Shown in pieces: positions 49,905 to 61,317 of a DNA stretch of 64,000 nt. Both the position numbers and the translations under genes were made by a program. Within the stretch, counting starts at the first letter, position 1, and the number at the start of each line of letters is the position of its first letter. Location: contig JAVTVJ010000076.1 in NCBI GenBank assembly GCA_034509425.1, positions 5,208,001-5,272,000 of the forward strand. The letters are read 5' to 3'. A model generated the notes under the pieces. That model searched no databases. It had not been told where the DNA came from and worked only from the letters and a program-made list of their open reading frames with translations. The stretch comes from Eopsaltria australis (lineage: Eukaryota; Chordata; Aves; Passeriformes; Petroicidae).

Positions 49905-50110
49905 AAGTAGATTGAACAGTGACTTAATTAAGGTGTATAAAGATCTTCAGAGGAAGAAAATAGCAGATACTAATTGGCTCTTCAATCTTTTGGAAAAAAG
50001 ATACTGCAAGAATGGAAACCATTGGAAGTTAAAGCTAGAACAATTCAAATGAGAAATACAACACAGATTTTTAACTATGGCATAATCAAGCATTTGCAGG
50101 GACGGAGAGG
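49905..50110 (+). mobile_element. Ancient CR1-type LINE, ORF2 3' part
   Basis: The order GTGACTTAATTAAGGTGTAT, TTGGCTCTTCAATCTTTTGG, TGGAAGTTAAAGCTAGAACA, ATTCAAATGAGAAATACAAC, ACAGATTTTTAACTATGGC and ATAATCAAGCA follows the ancient amniote CR1 3' segment (pattern: GAGGGCTCTTCAATCTAG ... GGAAGTTGAAGCTAGAC ... CTGGAAATAAGGC ... TTTTTAAC). The downstream WNxLP region is lost after about 50110. The reading frame across the segment is partly open but not functional. Confidence 0.8.
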
Positions 50111-51419
50111 ACAAAAAACTGCAAGCAGTGATGAATTTCTTTGTTTTTTTTATCTTCAAATGAAACTGAATACCTGTCTAGTAAACATGCTTTAGATAAG
50201 CGAACATAAATAGACCCAGAACAATGTAACAGTAAATTATATGTTCTGTGGAAAATTTAGGTGATTAAAACAAGTGATAGATTTACTTCTGGTTTTAACT
50301 GATGACTGATCACTCTTTAGGCAAGGGCTGGCCAATTTCTGTGTATATATACTTCCTTATAAAAAAATGGGGCTCAGATCAATATAACTACATTTGCACA
50401 GTTGTAGCTGATTTAATAAATCTTTTCCTAGAGTCTCTTATGGTATTAGTCTCAGTCTAGGACTGTGAATGGCTCTAAAGACTTGAATTTCTCCAACAAA
50501 GTGAAGTGTGCCATAAGACAAAAATGCAGCTATCATTTATTGATTTCTCTCTCTGCTTTGTTTTGCCTGTTTATAATTGTCTTACTGCATATTTCTCAGT
50601 CTTTGTTTCAAAAGTGAGATTCTTCCATAAACTCCTGTATTTCTCCACACATGACCACTTTGACAGTAGCATTTACACATAAGGGCTAGGGCTCAGCAGG
50701 CTAGAGAGGATTATGGTTCAAAGAGAGATTGAAGATTGTAAATGCAGGTCAAATAACACAGATAAAGTGGGAACTGGGAACACTGAGATCAGATGACAGG
50801 AAAATATTGCTTCTTCAACTGGGTGTTCTATCTGTCTACTATCTATCTTAGATTTTCAGTGGCATTTCCAAAATATTTAAGTAAGAGAAGGATTTTCCCT
50901 CAAGTGGAGTTTTGTACATTATATTCACTAAAGATCTAGCACTGCACTCAGAGAATTCATTCTTGTTGGCTGTCACTATGAAAAGAATAAGATTTGGTGT
51001 TTTTTCAGAATGTGTTTCAGGAGGCACTGGAAACATTCTATATTAATCATTTACAGTTTTGAGCCCATGGTGTATTACTCTTTTCTTGTCCCTAATCTTT
51101 TTTACCTTGATCTCACATGGACTGTTGTCACCAACTATAGTGGGAATTTGGAACATTAGACCTTTTCCCATTTCTGTTTCTCAAATGTATTCCTGGTGAT
51201 TGTTAACATGTAAATCGGGGAATACAACTTGCTGTTAAACCTGAAATGTGTCCCTTTTCAGTGCAAGATCCCCTGGATATTCCTAAACTTTACAAGTGGT
51301 AATTAGTTGCCATATATGTATCTCACAGACCTGCTCAGATCCCAAGTATGTTAAGGTCATCTACTCTATTGCTGTGTTCCAAAGCAAAATCTGCAGAGTC
51401 TGTATCATTCCTTGCAGAT
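50111..51419. other. Intergenic stretch, no gene recognised
   Basis: AT-rich, no recognised repeat or coding region. Confidence 0.5.
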
Positions 51420-51725
51420 GTCCTTCTAAAAAGAGCCTGGAGAGCTCCAGAGATGTGGACTGCATAACTGGCCTTGGCAGTCTGATACTCTACTTTACTG
51501 TCCTCACTTCATATGTCTATCTAATCTTCTTCACTGCAGTTTAAACCCATTAATTTTTCTCCTATCCTCCCTGGACATGAAGAACAAATCATTCCTGCCC
51601 CTCTGCAGTAGCTTTCTAATAGGTGAAGGTTGCACCATACCTTATTCAGCGCTCTTTATTGTCAGCTAAATAAGTCCAATTATTTTACTTTCCATATTTC
51701 TGATTCTCATTGTTCTTTTTTCTCC
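51420..51725 (-). mobile_element. Ancient CR1-type LINE fragment, antisense 3' region
   Basis: On the plus strand the blocks GAGAGCTCCAGAGATGTGGA, ACTGCATAACTGGCCTTGGC, GCAGTTTAAACCCATTA, TCTCCTATCCTCCCTGGACA, TGAAGAACAAATCATTCCTG and GCAGTAGCTTTCTAATAGG follow the antisense form of an old CR1 (pattern: CTCCAGTGATGGGGATTC, CAACCTCCCTAGGC, GCAGTTTAAGCCCATTGCTTC, GTCCTATCCTCAGTGGCCA). It then fades through a pyrimidine-rich stretch near 51715-51735. Heavily mutated, with no tail preserved. Confidence 0.72.
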
Positions 51726-53865
51726 CGTCCCCCTCCCCCAACTTTAAGCACAAATACTACAATCCCATTACATAATATGAAATACATCGCTACTTGGGTT
51801 ATCCACCTTGTTAATATTTTCCTTGGCCTGCCTGAGTGCTCATTATTATCTTCTGTGTATTAATTTTTTCATTGATTCTGGTTGGCTGAATATTATTATA
51901 AATGAATAGTTGTCTCATAAAATAATTTGAAATATCATTATTAGGTGGAAAAGTGCTCTGAGTTGACTTTGAACAATAAATTTCCTTTATTACATTACCT
52001 TGACAATATCTTTTTTTAGTTTCATTCGCTGGCTGAACACCTTGCTATTGAAAATTAAGCAGCATGTTTCTCTTTTCTTTGTTTTAGAGATCATTGTAAT
52101 TCACTATAGATAAGTCTCACCTTGAGTGTGTAAGCTTCAGTTTTCTTCTGGAGAATATTGATCGACATAACCTAGCCTTAAAATAATCTGTATGCTAAAC
52201 CTTTCATTTTTAAGGTGTCTCTTCTTTCACAAATTTACCTTTAAGTTGTAAGCAGAAGCCTTTTAAGACTTGGCCTGAAGGTTTTGAGCAACTCCTTTGA
52301 GGCTGGAAAGATAGATCTAGACATTTATAGTGTTTAGCACCTCATGGCTGGAGAAAATCCATAGTTGGAATAAATTCCATTGATTCAGTGAAACAGCACC
52401 AATTTTAGCTGTTTAGGTTGCAGGTCAGCAGTCCATAGATTTTTATGGGATCTAGGCTGAAGTCGCATTACTGACAGATAAGGTTTTGCATTCAGTTCTA
52501 CAGGAAAATTAGAAATGGAATGTGGGAAAAAAGGACAGACTCCATGTGGATCATGAATCACAATGTGTTTCACACACAGACCATTCAAGTGAAAAGAGGA
52601 GAGGACTATGCTCAAGCAAGGAAGGTGTTCTAAGTGTACATCGAAAGAGTCTGAACACCTTGTAGGGAGACTTGTTCATGGTGAGGCATTTTTCAGAAGC
52701 ATTCCAGTCAGAAAATAGACCAAACTAACTTTCTTTTCCTTCTCCACTGTTTTCTAAAACCAGAGTTTAGAAGGAATCTCTGGAAAGCTATTATTTTGTG
52801 CTCATTTGTGGGAGTAATCTAGCCCTTGATGTTTATCAGTCAGGGTATGAACACAGGACAACTAAGTATTAAACTTGTGTGATGCAAATCCTTTTGTGAA
52901 CATAGCTCTTATTTTCCAACCCTCCTTTCAACAGCACTCAAGCTCTGTCTCAGAGAAAGAAATCACTCTCAATTTACTCAGCTTTACTAAACAATAAACA
53001 AGATTCATCTTGTTTGAATATCTTATTATGGTTACCACTTTCCTCAGATTTGACAGGAATATTTCAACACACAAAGGTTCAGTGAAAAAAGCAAAGACTT
53101 AGATGCATGGTGAATGCCCATCCTATAATGCATGAATAGTCAAAACCCTGTGATTCCTGCTGGTTGTAGGTAGCTCTGAATAAAACATTGCTGGAATGAG
53201 TTCATAATTGTATTTGTTGCAAACTTTGAGATAAAGCAAATGAAATGGTCATGGCAATGAATTATTTAGATTGTTATTGTAATACTAGTGTATGCTTTTT
53301 ATCTGAAAAAAACCCCAAATAGTTTTGAATGTTAGCATTTCTGACATTTTGTTATGGTGGTTTCTGCTCCAGCACCTTGATTTTAAATTTCCATTACAAT
53401 CATGACTCAGGCCTCCATGGTAGTTTCTTTGACATTTACTACAATAAGATTTTTGTTGACCCACAGTCTGAAGTAACTAGGAAGACTATGATTCATCATC
53501 AGGGTCCTTCTACTGTCCTTCTCTTACATGATGATTCCACAAAAATTGAAATAAAGTCCTTAACATCTACAACATGTGCTATGGAAAATATTCATTTAAA
53601 AACCAATCAAGAGTCTTCAATGGGGAAGATTTACCTAGGACAACTTAATATATCATTATAACCACAGATGTGATGAATGGGAATTGTTAAATTTTCTTTG
53701 AAGGAGGATTAATTTTAAATTAGTCACTCGATAGTCCCTGGAAGAGCTTTTTAGCACCCATCTTTCATTCAACATGAAGTTTTTCTCTAAACAGATCTCG
53801 AAGGCGGCATTTCTATAGTGATACTCAGCTCAGAAACCCTTGGTTAGATCCAAAGACCTGGCAGT
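51726..53865. other. Intergenic stretch, no gene recognised
   Basis: No recognised repeat. A 110-codon plus-strand frame at 53329-53661 has no recognised domain, a composition like that of translated AT-rich noncoding DNA, and no visible splice or promoter context. Confidence 0.5.
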
Positions 53866-55241
53866 TGGCATCATGTTTGCACAGCAGGGTTTTGGTAGCC
53901 AGGGATCTGCAGGGATGGCTTCTGTGAGAAGCTGCCAGAAGCTTCCTCCATGTTCAACAGAGCCAATGCCAGCTGCCTCCAAGATAGACCAACCACTGGC
54001 CAAGGCCAAGCCCACCAGACATGGTGGTAGTCCCTCTGAGATAACATGTTTAAGAAAAGGGGGAAAAAAATGCTGAGCTACAGGAGCCATTGAGAGGGAT
54101 GAGGATATGTGAGAGGAACATCCCTGCAGACCCAAGGTCAGCACAGAAGGAGGGGCAGGAGGTGCTCCAGGCACTGGAGTAGAGATTTCCCTGCTGTCCA
54201 TGGAGCAGACCATGGCTGCTGTGCCCCTGTAGCACATGGAGGTCCATGGGGATGCAGGGACCAATGTGTGACCCCTGGAGAAGCCCTCACTGGAGCAAGT
54301 AGCTTCCTGGAGGAGGCTGTAACTCTATGGGATGCTCATGGTAGAGTAAGTTCCTGGCAGGATACGTGGACCCGTGGACACAGGAGCCCATGCTGGAGCA
54401 AGTTTGGTGTCAGGATTAGTGACCCCACGAAAGGGGTCCGTGCTGCTAGGTTCAGGTTAGATATTGTATTTAGAGGTGTTTTAGGTTTGATGTTAGAAAA
54501 AGAGTCTTCACCCAGAGGGTGGTTGGGCACTGAACAGGCTCCCCAGGGAAGTGCTCACAGCATCAGCCTGACAGAGTTCAAGAAGTGTTTGGACAATGCT
54601 CTCAGGCACAGGGTGTGACTCTTGGGATGTTCTGTGCAGAACCAGGATTTGGACTGAATGATCCTGATGGGTGTCTTCCAACTCAGAATATTCTGTGATT
54701 CTGTGTTCCTGAAGGACTGTACCCTGTGGCTGGGGCACACATTGGAGCAGTTTGTGAAGAATTGCAGCTCGTGGGAAGGACTCTCATTGAAGGACTGTGT
54801 GGAGGACTGTCTCCTTTGGGAGGGACCCCACACTGGAGCAGGGGAAGAGTGTCAGGAGTCCTTCCCCAAGAGGGAAGGAGTGGCAGAGCCACCAAGTGAT
54901 GAACTGTCTGCGGACAACTTTCCCTGCTTCCCTGTGCTGTTGCATGGGAGGAGGTGGAGAAATCTGAAGTTGAGTCCTGGAAGATTGGAGGGGTGATGGA
55001 AAGGTGTTTTAAGGATTAGTTTTAATTTCTTATTGCACTACTCTGATTTGATTTGCAATAAATTAAGCTAATTTCCCAAACCTGAATCTGCTTTTTCATG
55101 ACAGTAATTGCTGAGTGATCTCTCTTCATTCTTATCTCAAGCCGTGAGCCATTCATTTTCCCTTCCAAGCCCAGCTGAGGAGGGAAATGATAGAGCCTCT
55201 ATGGTAGGCACCTGGCATCCAGCCAGGAACAACCCACCACA
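53866..55241 (+). mobile_element. LTR, family Y, interrupted by a nested CR1
   Basis: In sense orientation the LTR begins around TGGCATCATGTTTGCACAGC (complete copies: TGTATTGGGTTTGC...). It runs through GCTTCTGTGAGAAGCTGCC, GAGATAACATGTTTAAGAAA, GGTGCTCCAGGCACTGGAG, GCACATGGAGGTCCATGGGG, GGACACAGGAGCCCATGCTG, GGGAGGGACCCCACACTGGA and an AATAAA (55057-55062), to AGCCAGGAACAACCCACCACA at its end. Positions 54449-54706 are a CR1 inserted within the short-repeat zone; without it the LTR is about 1.1 kb. The flanks (GCAGT and GAGTT) do not form a convincing duplication. Several open frames of 70-169 codons cross the LTR and the CR1 and are not genes. The last 140 bp supply the 3' end missing from the copy at 19165-20097. 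Confidence 0.85.
54449..54706 (+). mobile_element. CR1 LINE 3' end nested inside an LTR
   Basis: The blocks GGTTCAGGTTAGATATTG, CCCAGAGGGTGGTTGGGCAC, GAACAGGCTCCCCAGGGAAG, GACAGAGTTCAAGAAGTGTT, GGACAATGCTCTCAGGCACA and CTTCCAACTCAGAATATTC match a CR1-X-like 3' end. The tail TTCTGTGATTCTGTG is the same as that of the SINE at 17374-17512. LTR sequence resumes at CCTGAAGGACTGTACCC. The CR1 is therefore younger than this LTR copy. Confidence 0.88.
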
Positions 55242-58200
55242 GAGTTCTATGCCTTACAGCAGTTTGTCACTGGACTGCTCTCTTCACGAGAAGCTTTTCC
55301 CTGTCTGCATAAGAAATGAAATATATTTGTTAGGATGTTTTTAGAGACACTGATGCCACCAGGCTTGGAAAAGGCACTGGCATGGTGATACTAGTGTGCT
55401 CCATCCACATGTCCTAAGGATTCTCCTGATTTCAGGGAATGCTGCTCCCATTTCCTTCCCTATGTTCCTGACAAAAGAAACAGTTTGGACTGTTTGATTG
55501 GTAAAGGAGAACCAAAAGTGAGTCTACTGTCCTGCTTTAAGAGGTAGTGATCAAGCACAGGGCTGCTGGCAGAAAGACACAGAAAGAACCAGTCTTAAGA
55601 CTTGCCTGCCTTGTCAGTTCCCTTCCAAAAATCAGTGAGAATATAAGTATTCTTTAGTCCCAGTCTTGCTACATCCATGTTCAAATCTGGTATTACTGAG
55701 ATGTGCTTCTGGCATTGCAAATTCTATTATCCAAAAGTTCTGCAGTACCCCCATCCACTATTTGTGAAGTTTGGTAATTTCTCTTACACATTCCTTTTTG
55801 CCACACATTAAATCTGGCCATCTGTCAGCGAGTTATCCTTAATCAACTTCTTTTTCTGTTGTCTGTCATATCCAGCAGCCTCTTGTGTCATATCCAGCAG
55901 TTCCTTACATCCTGTCCAGCTAGGTTAATCTTGGTCCTAGTTAGCAACATATTAATCTGTCCACAGTCCTAAAATCTTGAAGAGAAATTTAAAGATTACA
56001 AAAATTATGTTAGAAATTGAAATGTACAAACTATGTTTGCACGTTTTTATACACTGTGTGCATGACTGGTTAGAGAGCAGTAATGAAAACTTACTGCATA
56101 GTGAAATGTTATCCTACTATGCCAGGAGTGCTTGAAAACATCATTGAAGCTGTGGAATATGTACTCTAACTAGATAAGAGAATATCTTATGTAATTAAGG
56201 GTCTTTGGGACTAGGTGGAAGAAGGGAACTTGACATTTTTATGACTAGTGAGATACATGACCATAACATCTAGATCACATAGATGCTTTGATGTCAGAAA
56301 ATGAGTTGTTAGAAATGTTGACTATCAGGAAACAGTGCTGCTCAATAGATTTGTGTGCCTAGGAGAAAGAAGTGACAGAAAAGGCATACGGAGTAGGAGC
56401 AGCAAGAAAATCCAAGACAACTAAATAAATGCTCATAGCATGAATCTGGGCTGAGGTTGAGAGAATGCTTTTGCAAAAAGCAATGTTTAAGGAACTGCTT
56501 TTTACTGGTAGGAAGGCAAGATTATTTTTTATTGAGTCCATTTGTATTCAAGGTAACAGGACCGTTTATGTTTTCTCATTTAGTTGAAAACTTTCAGTGA
56601 AGAAATCCATCATCACTGGGATTTTCTTTTTTTTTATTTTCATAATGGAAATTGCACAAAGCATCCATATTCCTCATGGCTGCTTCAGTAAAATTAGCGC
56701 CCACTATTTCTCAGAGTGCTGAAACAAAATATTAGGTTCTGTTAGATGAGCTAATTTATTGATCTGCACTATTGTTAGCTAACTTTTATCCTTGTTTTAT
56801 AAGGACAATTATCGATTACTAAATGACTTTAATTTCAGTAAACAGCACAGAGAGTGAGTTAAATTGAATTATCAATAATTAATTGCTAAATGTTAGCATA
56901 TGTTTGCATTGATTTTTGGCAGGGGATTTAAATTCAGAAATTTAAAATATTTCTGTAGTTTCTTCCAAGATAGTAATTATTTTGATATTGTTCTTAGATT
57001 CCCTAGTAATTTTGAAGATAACAATTAATTTCATTATAACTAGCACCATTTTTTCTTCCTCTTGCCATCTTGTGATTTAGCACTATAGTCTAGTGACAAC
57101 TTCGAACATATTTTGTAACCACCTGACCTCCTTGCCATTTGTAATCCAAAATGTTCATAAACATGGCAGGGTTACTAAGAGGTGAGAAAAAAAATTATTT
57201 TGAAGTCATTACAAGCTGGCACTGTTTAATTTGGATGGCTTACATGGATAAAGTAGGGAGGATTTGTCTTACACATTTAAGAGATTGATTGGTCATTTTG
57301 GGTGCTCTTTTTGTGATGAGTTCTCCTGACTTTCTGTGCCTCTTCCAGGGGTCAGTGCTTCCTTGTAAGTGAGGAAGAGTGGGAAAATGTCTATGACTCT
57401 TCCCTTGCTCCTTCTACAATGCCAAACCCAGTTAACTGACATTTTAAATACAGCGTATTGAGCTTGCTTGGGGTAAGACACAGACTTGCACTCTGTTCTG
57501 CTGCAAGAAGGCTTTAGCAGGGGTGCAGGACAGGCAACTCACAGCTGTGAGAATGCTCAGACATGAAAAACACATAAGGTCATCTGTCAAAGTCCAGCAG
57601 ACATATATGAAGATTTATCTTCTCTCAGGAGGATGTATGCCATAACAGGACTTTCTCTTTTGTTTATCGTGTCCAACAGGTTGTAGTAAAATCCCACTGA
57701 TCTCCTGGCTCCTCTGTAATTAAAAACATCAGTAAAATTAGGACTTCTGTCTCTGCATCAAAGTTCCTCAGGTTAGATGAATAGCAGGCAAGCCAAAAGG
57801 GGAATATTTTATCTTGAAAATGCTGGAATTTTTAATTTCTGAATTTATGAGATTAAATTCTCCAACTGCTTGTTCAAATTGGATTCACCAGCAAAAATTA
57901 GGGGTGAAGAAGATGATGATGAAAATTAAGATACCATTCCTACTGCACAGAAGACTGTTACTCCTATGGAAAAGATCTTTCAGTGTCTCCTTTCTCTGGT
58001 GTTCAGGACTCTTTGTCCAGCCCCTAAGGTTATCAACCTTTGCACTAAGGGAATCCTAGAAACCCCTGGAAGCAGAGGAAATTACAAGTGTTTTGTCAGC
58101 AGAGTGGTGGACAGTGGGATGCCAAAGAACTGTCTGTATAGTCACACACTGCATTTGGATCAAGGGCAAGCAGATCAGGACTTTCTTTACTACTTTTAGT

Positions 58201-60922
58201 GGTACACAAAAGATATAACACTTTGTGCTATAAACTAGATTCTAGAATTCTCAGCTCTTCCTAGTAGTATTTATTTATACCACATGAAGTAGGTAGCTCT
58301 AGTGAATAATTTCCTGCTTCTATAAGCCCAGTGTAATTCTTTTATGTTGTTCTGGTGAGTGTTTATTTGTAATAGAGACCTAGTGAAACAAACAGGAATA
58401 AAATATGACTGAGTGAGAAAACTTAACTCCAATGAATTTAGCTCAGATATCATGAAGGTATCTGGCATTAAAGGAGAAAAAGACAATGTACAGACAATCA
58501 GCAAAAAAATCAATAGAACAAAACAAAAAAAATCCCAACCAAAACTACAAAATAAAAAACCCAAGGAAAAAAAAAAAAAGCAAGAACCCTCTCAGGGGTG
58601 GAAGAGCCATAGGCTTTCCCTAATGGAGAAAGTGAGATGGGAGGACAAGATACCTAAATCTGTGCCTGGACTAGGTCCTAATTCTCACTAGTCTCAGAAA
58701 GGGATAATCTCCCCAAATCTTTCTCTCTTGTTCTCTACTTTACTCCTGTTTGTTGAAATAACTTTAACAGTGGAGTATTAGGTACAAATGGAAAAAGCAA
58801 CTCACATTTTCTTCAGGGGACTTTATTATTATTCCTCACATTATAGTTTTATCTATCTATCCCATTGTAAAATTTATTGAAATAACAGACTTTTCCATCT
58901 ACTTCAATAGGTTTTAAGTCCATAAATATTACAATTAATCTTTTTTCAAAATTATTTCAAGTTAAATGCTAGGACATGAGTTAGGATAAGGCAAGAAGCA
59001 ATCACATTTTATAACATAACTCTAACTATTATGTGTACAGTTACACAGTTATTGTAGTTTGTGTAATTATACTGTATCTAAGTAATTAGTAGTATTTCTT
59101 ATAGCAGGGACTTTAGTCCCATTTCTTGTACTGCTTTTAAGTACAATTTTATTTCATAGTCCTACAAATCCATTTTATATGTAGTTACATGATGCAGTTA
59201 GTTATACTTCAATTGCAGTCATTTATGTACAGAGCTTTGCAGTTAAGCTGATGTATTATTAATTGTCTGGATGAGAATACATAGCTACCCCAATGTACAC
59301 ACTACACCAGTCTTAAAAGCCAACTACCAAGTAACTCTAATGTTTTCTGTAAGTAATACAATGTTTATCTTCTACATCTGAACTTCAGTTCCAGATAAAG
59401 TCAATAGATTTTGTTTCAGAGAAGGGCTTTGTTCAGCAAAGGGTGGCAGGTTTTGCTCCACACAGGTAGGAGCTGAATGCCTCCAGTGTAATACCAATAC
59501 AAATTAAATAGCATAGGGGAATCAAAGATGTCAGTTTGCCACCAGAGCTCCAAAACTCTCCTAGTGAATATATAAACAGACTGTAGACATGAAAAAATAC
59601 TAACTGGCTTATCTATGTTTTTTGGTTACCAGTGGATTGAGCCTAAGCTTTATCCAATATGTTTAGAATAATGCCAGGCATACATTGCTATATACACAAA
59701 TGGTGAAGTTTGGGACATAGATTTCCTTCAAAGTGTTTCAAATAGAGGTGGCATCTTACAGACAGTGTATAATGCTTACTTATCAACAACTTACTTTGGA
59801 TGAAAGAAATTTTTTTTTGCCTTAAAACTTTAAAAGGAGACTTTTGTCAATATCTTAAAAGTGGATGAGACTTAAAAGGATGATGCCTTTGCTTTCTCGT
59901 ATATCAGGCTGAATAATGAGCACTATACTGATCCAACAGTATACATCTGGATCAGCAATTCCATATAGCTGATACCAATGTCACTAAGTGCTGGTGTTAT
60001 CTTTCACTGCCTGTGGTATTCTCTGTACCTTACCATACCCCTAAATCTTCATGGTAAGAAGCTACAGCTCTTACGACCCAGGCTCAGTCTGTTCCTGTCC
60101 TGGCCTGCCACTCGCTGTCCAGAAATGGGTAAAAAGCCCCTCTGCAACATCGAAAGGGAGCAACTGAAGGCAAGTCACATCCCCACCTCTCTGCTCCCAG
60201 CAAATTGTTGAAGCAAAGAAGCCTTTCTTCACCTGTACTGCTAGCTGGGATCTGAAGGTTTCAAGAATTCCTCTAGGAGTAGGAATCAGTCCCCAGGGAA
60301 ACTCAGCTCACTGCTCTTACTTCAAGTCGCAAGTGGTGTCACTTATGCTCTGCTGATCTTTCAGTGATTCTTAAGCACTTAACTGTTGTGCCACCTGGGG
60401 CAGGATGGCACATTCTGGTACTGTGATCATGAAGGACTCCACTAACCAGAGCCACTGCCATGCAGTCTGTTTGCATGGCTCCACACACCGTTAGACCTAC
60501 AAACAGGTTCTGCAGCAGCAGGATCCAAACACCTGTGTAAGGTGTTTAGGATACTAACTGATGCATGGAAGCTTCTGAGGGAAGCTCAGAAAACTATTTT
60601 ATGATACAATAACCTGAAAGATTAAAGTCTTTTAGTCTATGGGTTGAAAACTCACCACATTTTTATTTTCCTTCAGTGTATATGCAACAGACCTATCAGA
60701 ATTATTTTGCAAAAGATGAAAACCTCTGCAGCCATCCTAAGATAGGGAGGCTCCCCATGTCTTTAATTATTTGAAGAAAAAAAAAAAGCACAACTGGGTA
60801 CTGCAAGTGAAACTTTAGATAAATGATAACGGTTATATTGTATATATATAAAAAATATATTACCTACCCATCTGACCGTTAATGAATTCAATTAATTTCC
60901 CCAATTTGAGGGGTTTTTTGCC
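55242..60922. other. Long stretch without recognised gene
   Basis: About 5.7 kb. It includes a short tandem pair (TGTCATATCCAGCAG, about 55865-55900), an A-rich patch with A runs (58500-58580), and a strongly AT-rich stretch with many TAAT cores (56740-57060). No coding region or known repeat recognised. Confidence 0.5.
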
Positions 60923-61283
60923 TATGACAGAGATCTTTCCTTGTCCTTAGCTCAACCCACAAGCCTTTAACTATATTTTCTCTCCCCTGTCCAGCTGAGG
61001 AAGACAGTGAGAGTGCCTTTGATGGGCACCTGGTGTCCCTCCAAGAATAAACTACCTCACTCTCACATATTCTCACTCTTTTCTCCAGATGCATTTGCTC
61101 TTCCAGTTTTTTCCCTCCACTTCTTAAATATGTTATCCCAGAGGCTGTACCGCTGTTGTTGGTATGTTGAACCTTGGACAGTGGCAGATCTATACTGGAG
61201 CCAGCTGGCATTGATTTTACCAGACATGGGGGAAGTTTCTGGCAGCTTCTCTCAGAAACCATCCCTTTAACCTCCCCCATCAC

Positions 61284-61284
<1 letters not shown>
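60923..61284. mobile_element. Inverted composite of two family Y LTR pieces
   Basis: Positions 60923-61059 match the last part of the family Y LTR in plus orientation (GATCTTTCCTTGTCCTTAG, TCTCTCCCCTGTCCAGCTGA, GGGCACCTGGTGTCCC; compare 55098-55241). Immediately after, 61060-61284 match the first quarter of the same LTR in minus orientation (CTCTCACATATTCTCACTC, ATGTTATCCCAGAGGCTG, GGCAGCTTCTCTCAGAAACC; compare 19850-20060). The 3' end of one LTR copy thus abuts the inverted 5' part of another, with the middle absent. The right piece stops at a 32-base A run (61285-61316). The 149-codon minus-strand frame over this region begins in that homopolymer and is not a gene. Confidence 0.78.

Positions 61285-61316
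<32 letters not shown>
61285..61316. repeat. Poly-A run of 32
   Basis: Uninterrupted A homopolymer (61285-61316) followed by A-rich CAAACCAAAAAAACC sequence. It sits exactly where the LTR match ends. Confidence 0.96.

Positions 61317-61317
<1 letters not shown>

Noticed and set aside
53329..53661. 110-codon plus-strand open frame in unique DNA
   Set aside because: No domain, no codon bias that I can judge, no promoter or splice context. Expected by chance in 64 kb.
53830..54264. 144-codon minus-strand open frame
   Set aside because: Antisense of a family Y LTR; no protein family.
54109..54618. 169-codon plus-strand open frame
   Set aside because: It runs from family Y LTR into the nested CR1, so it joins two unrelated elements by chance.
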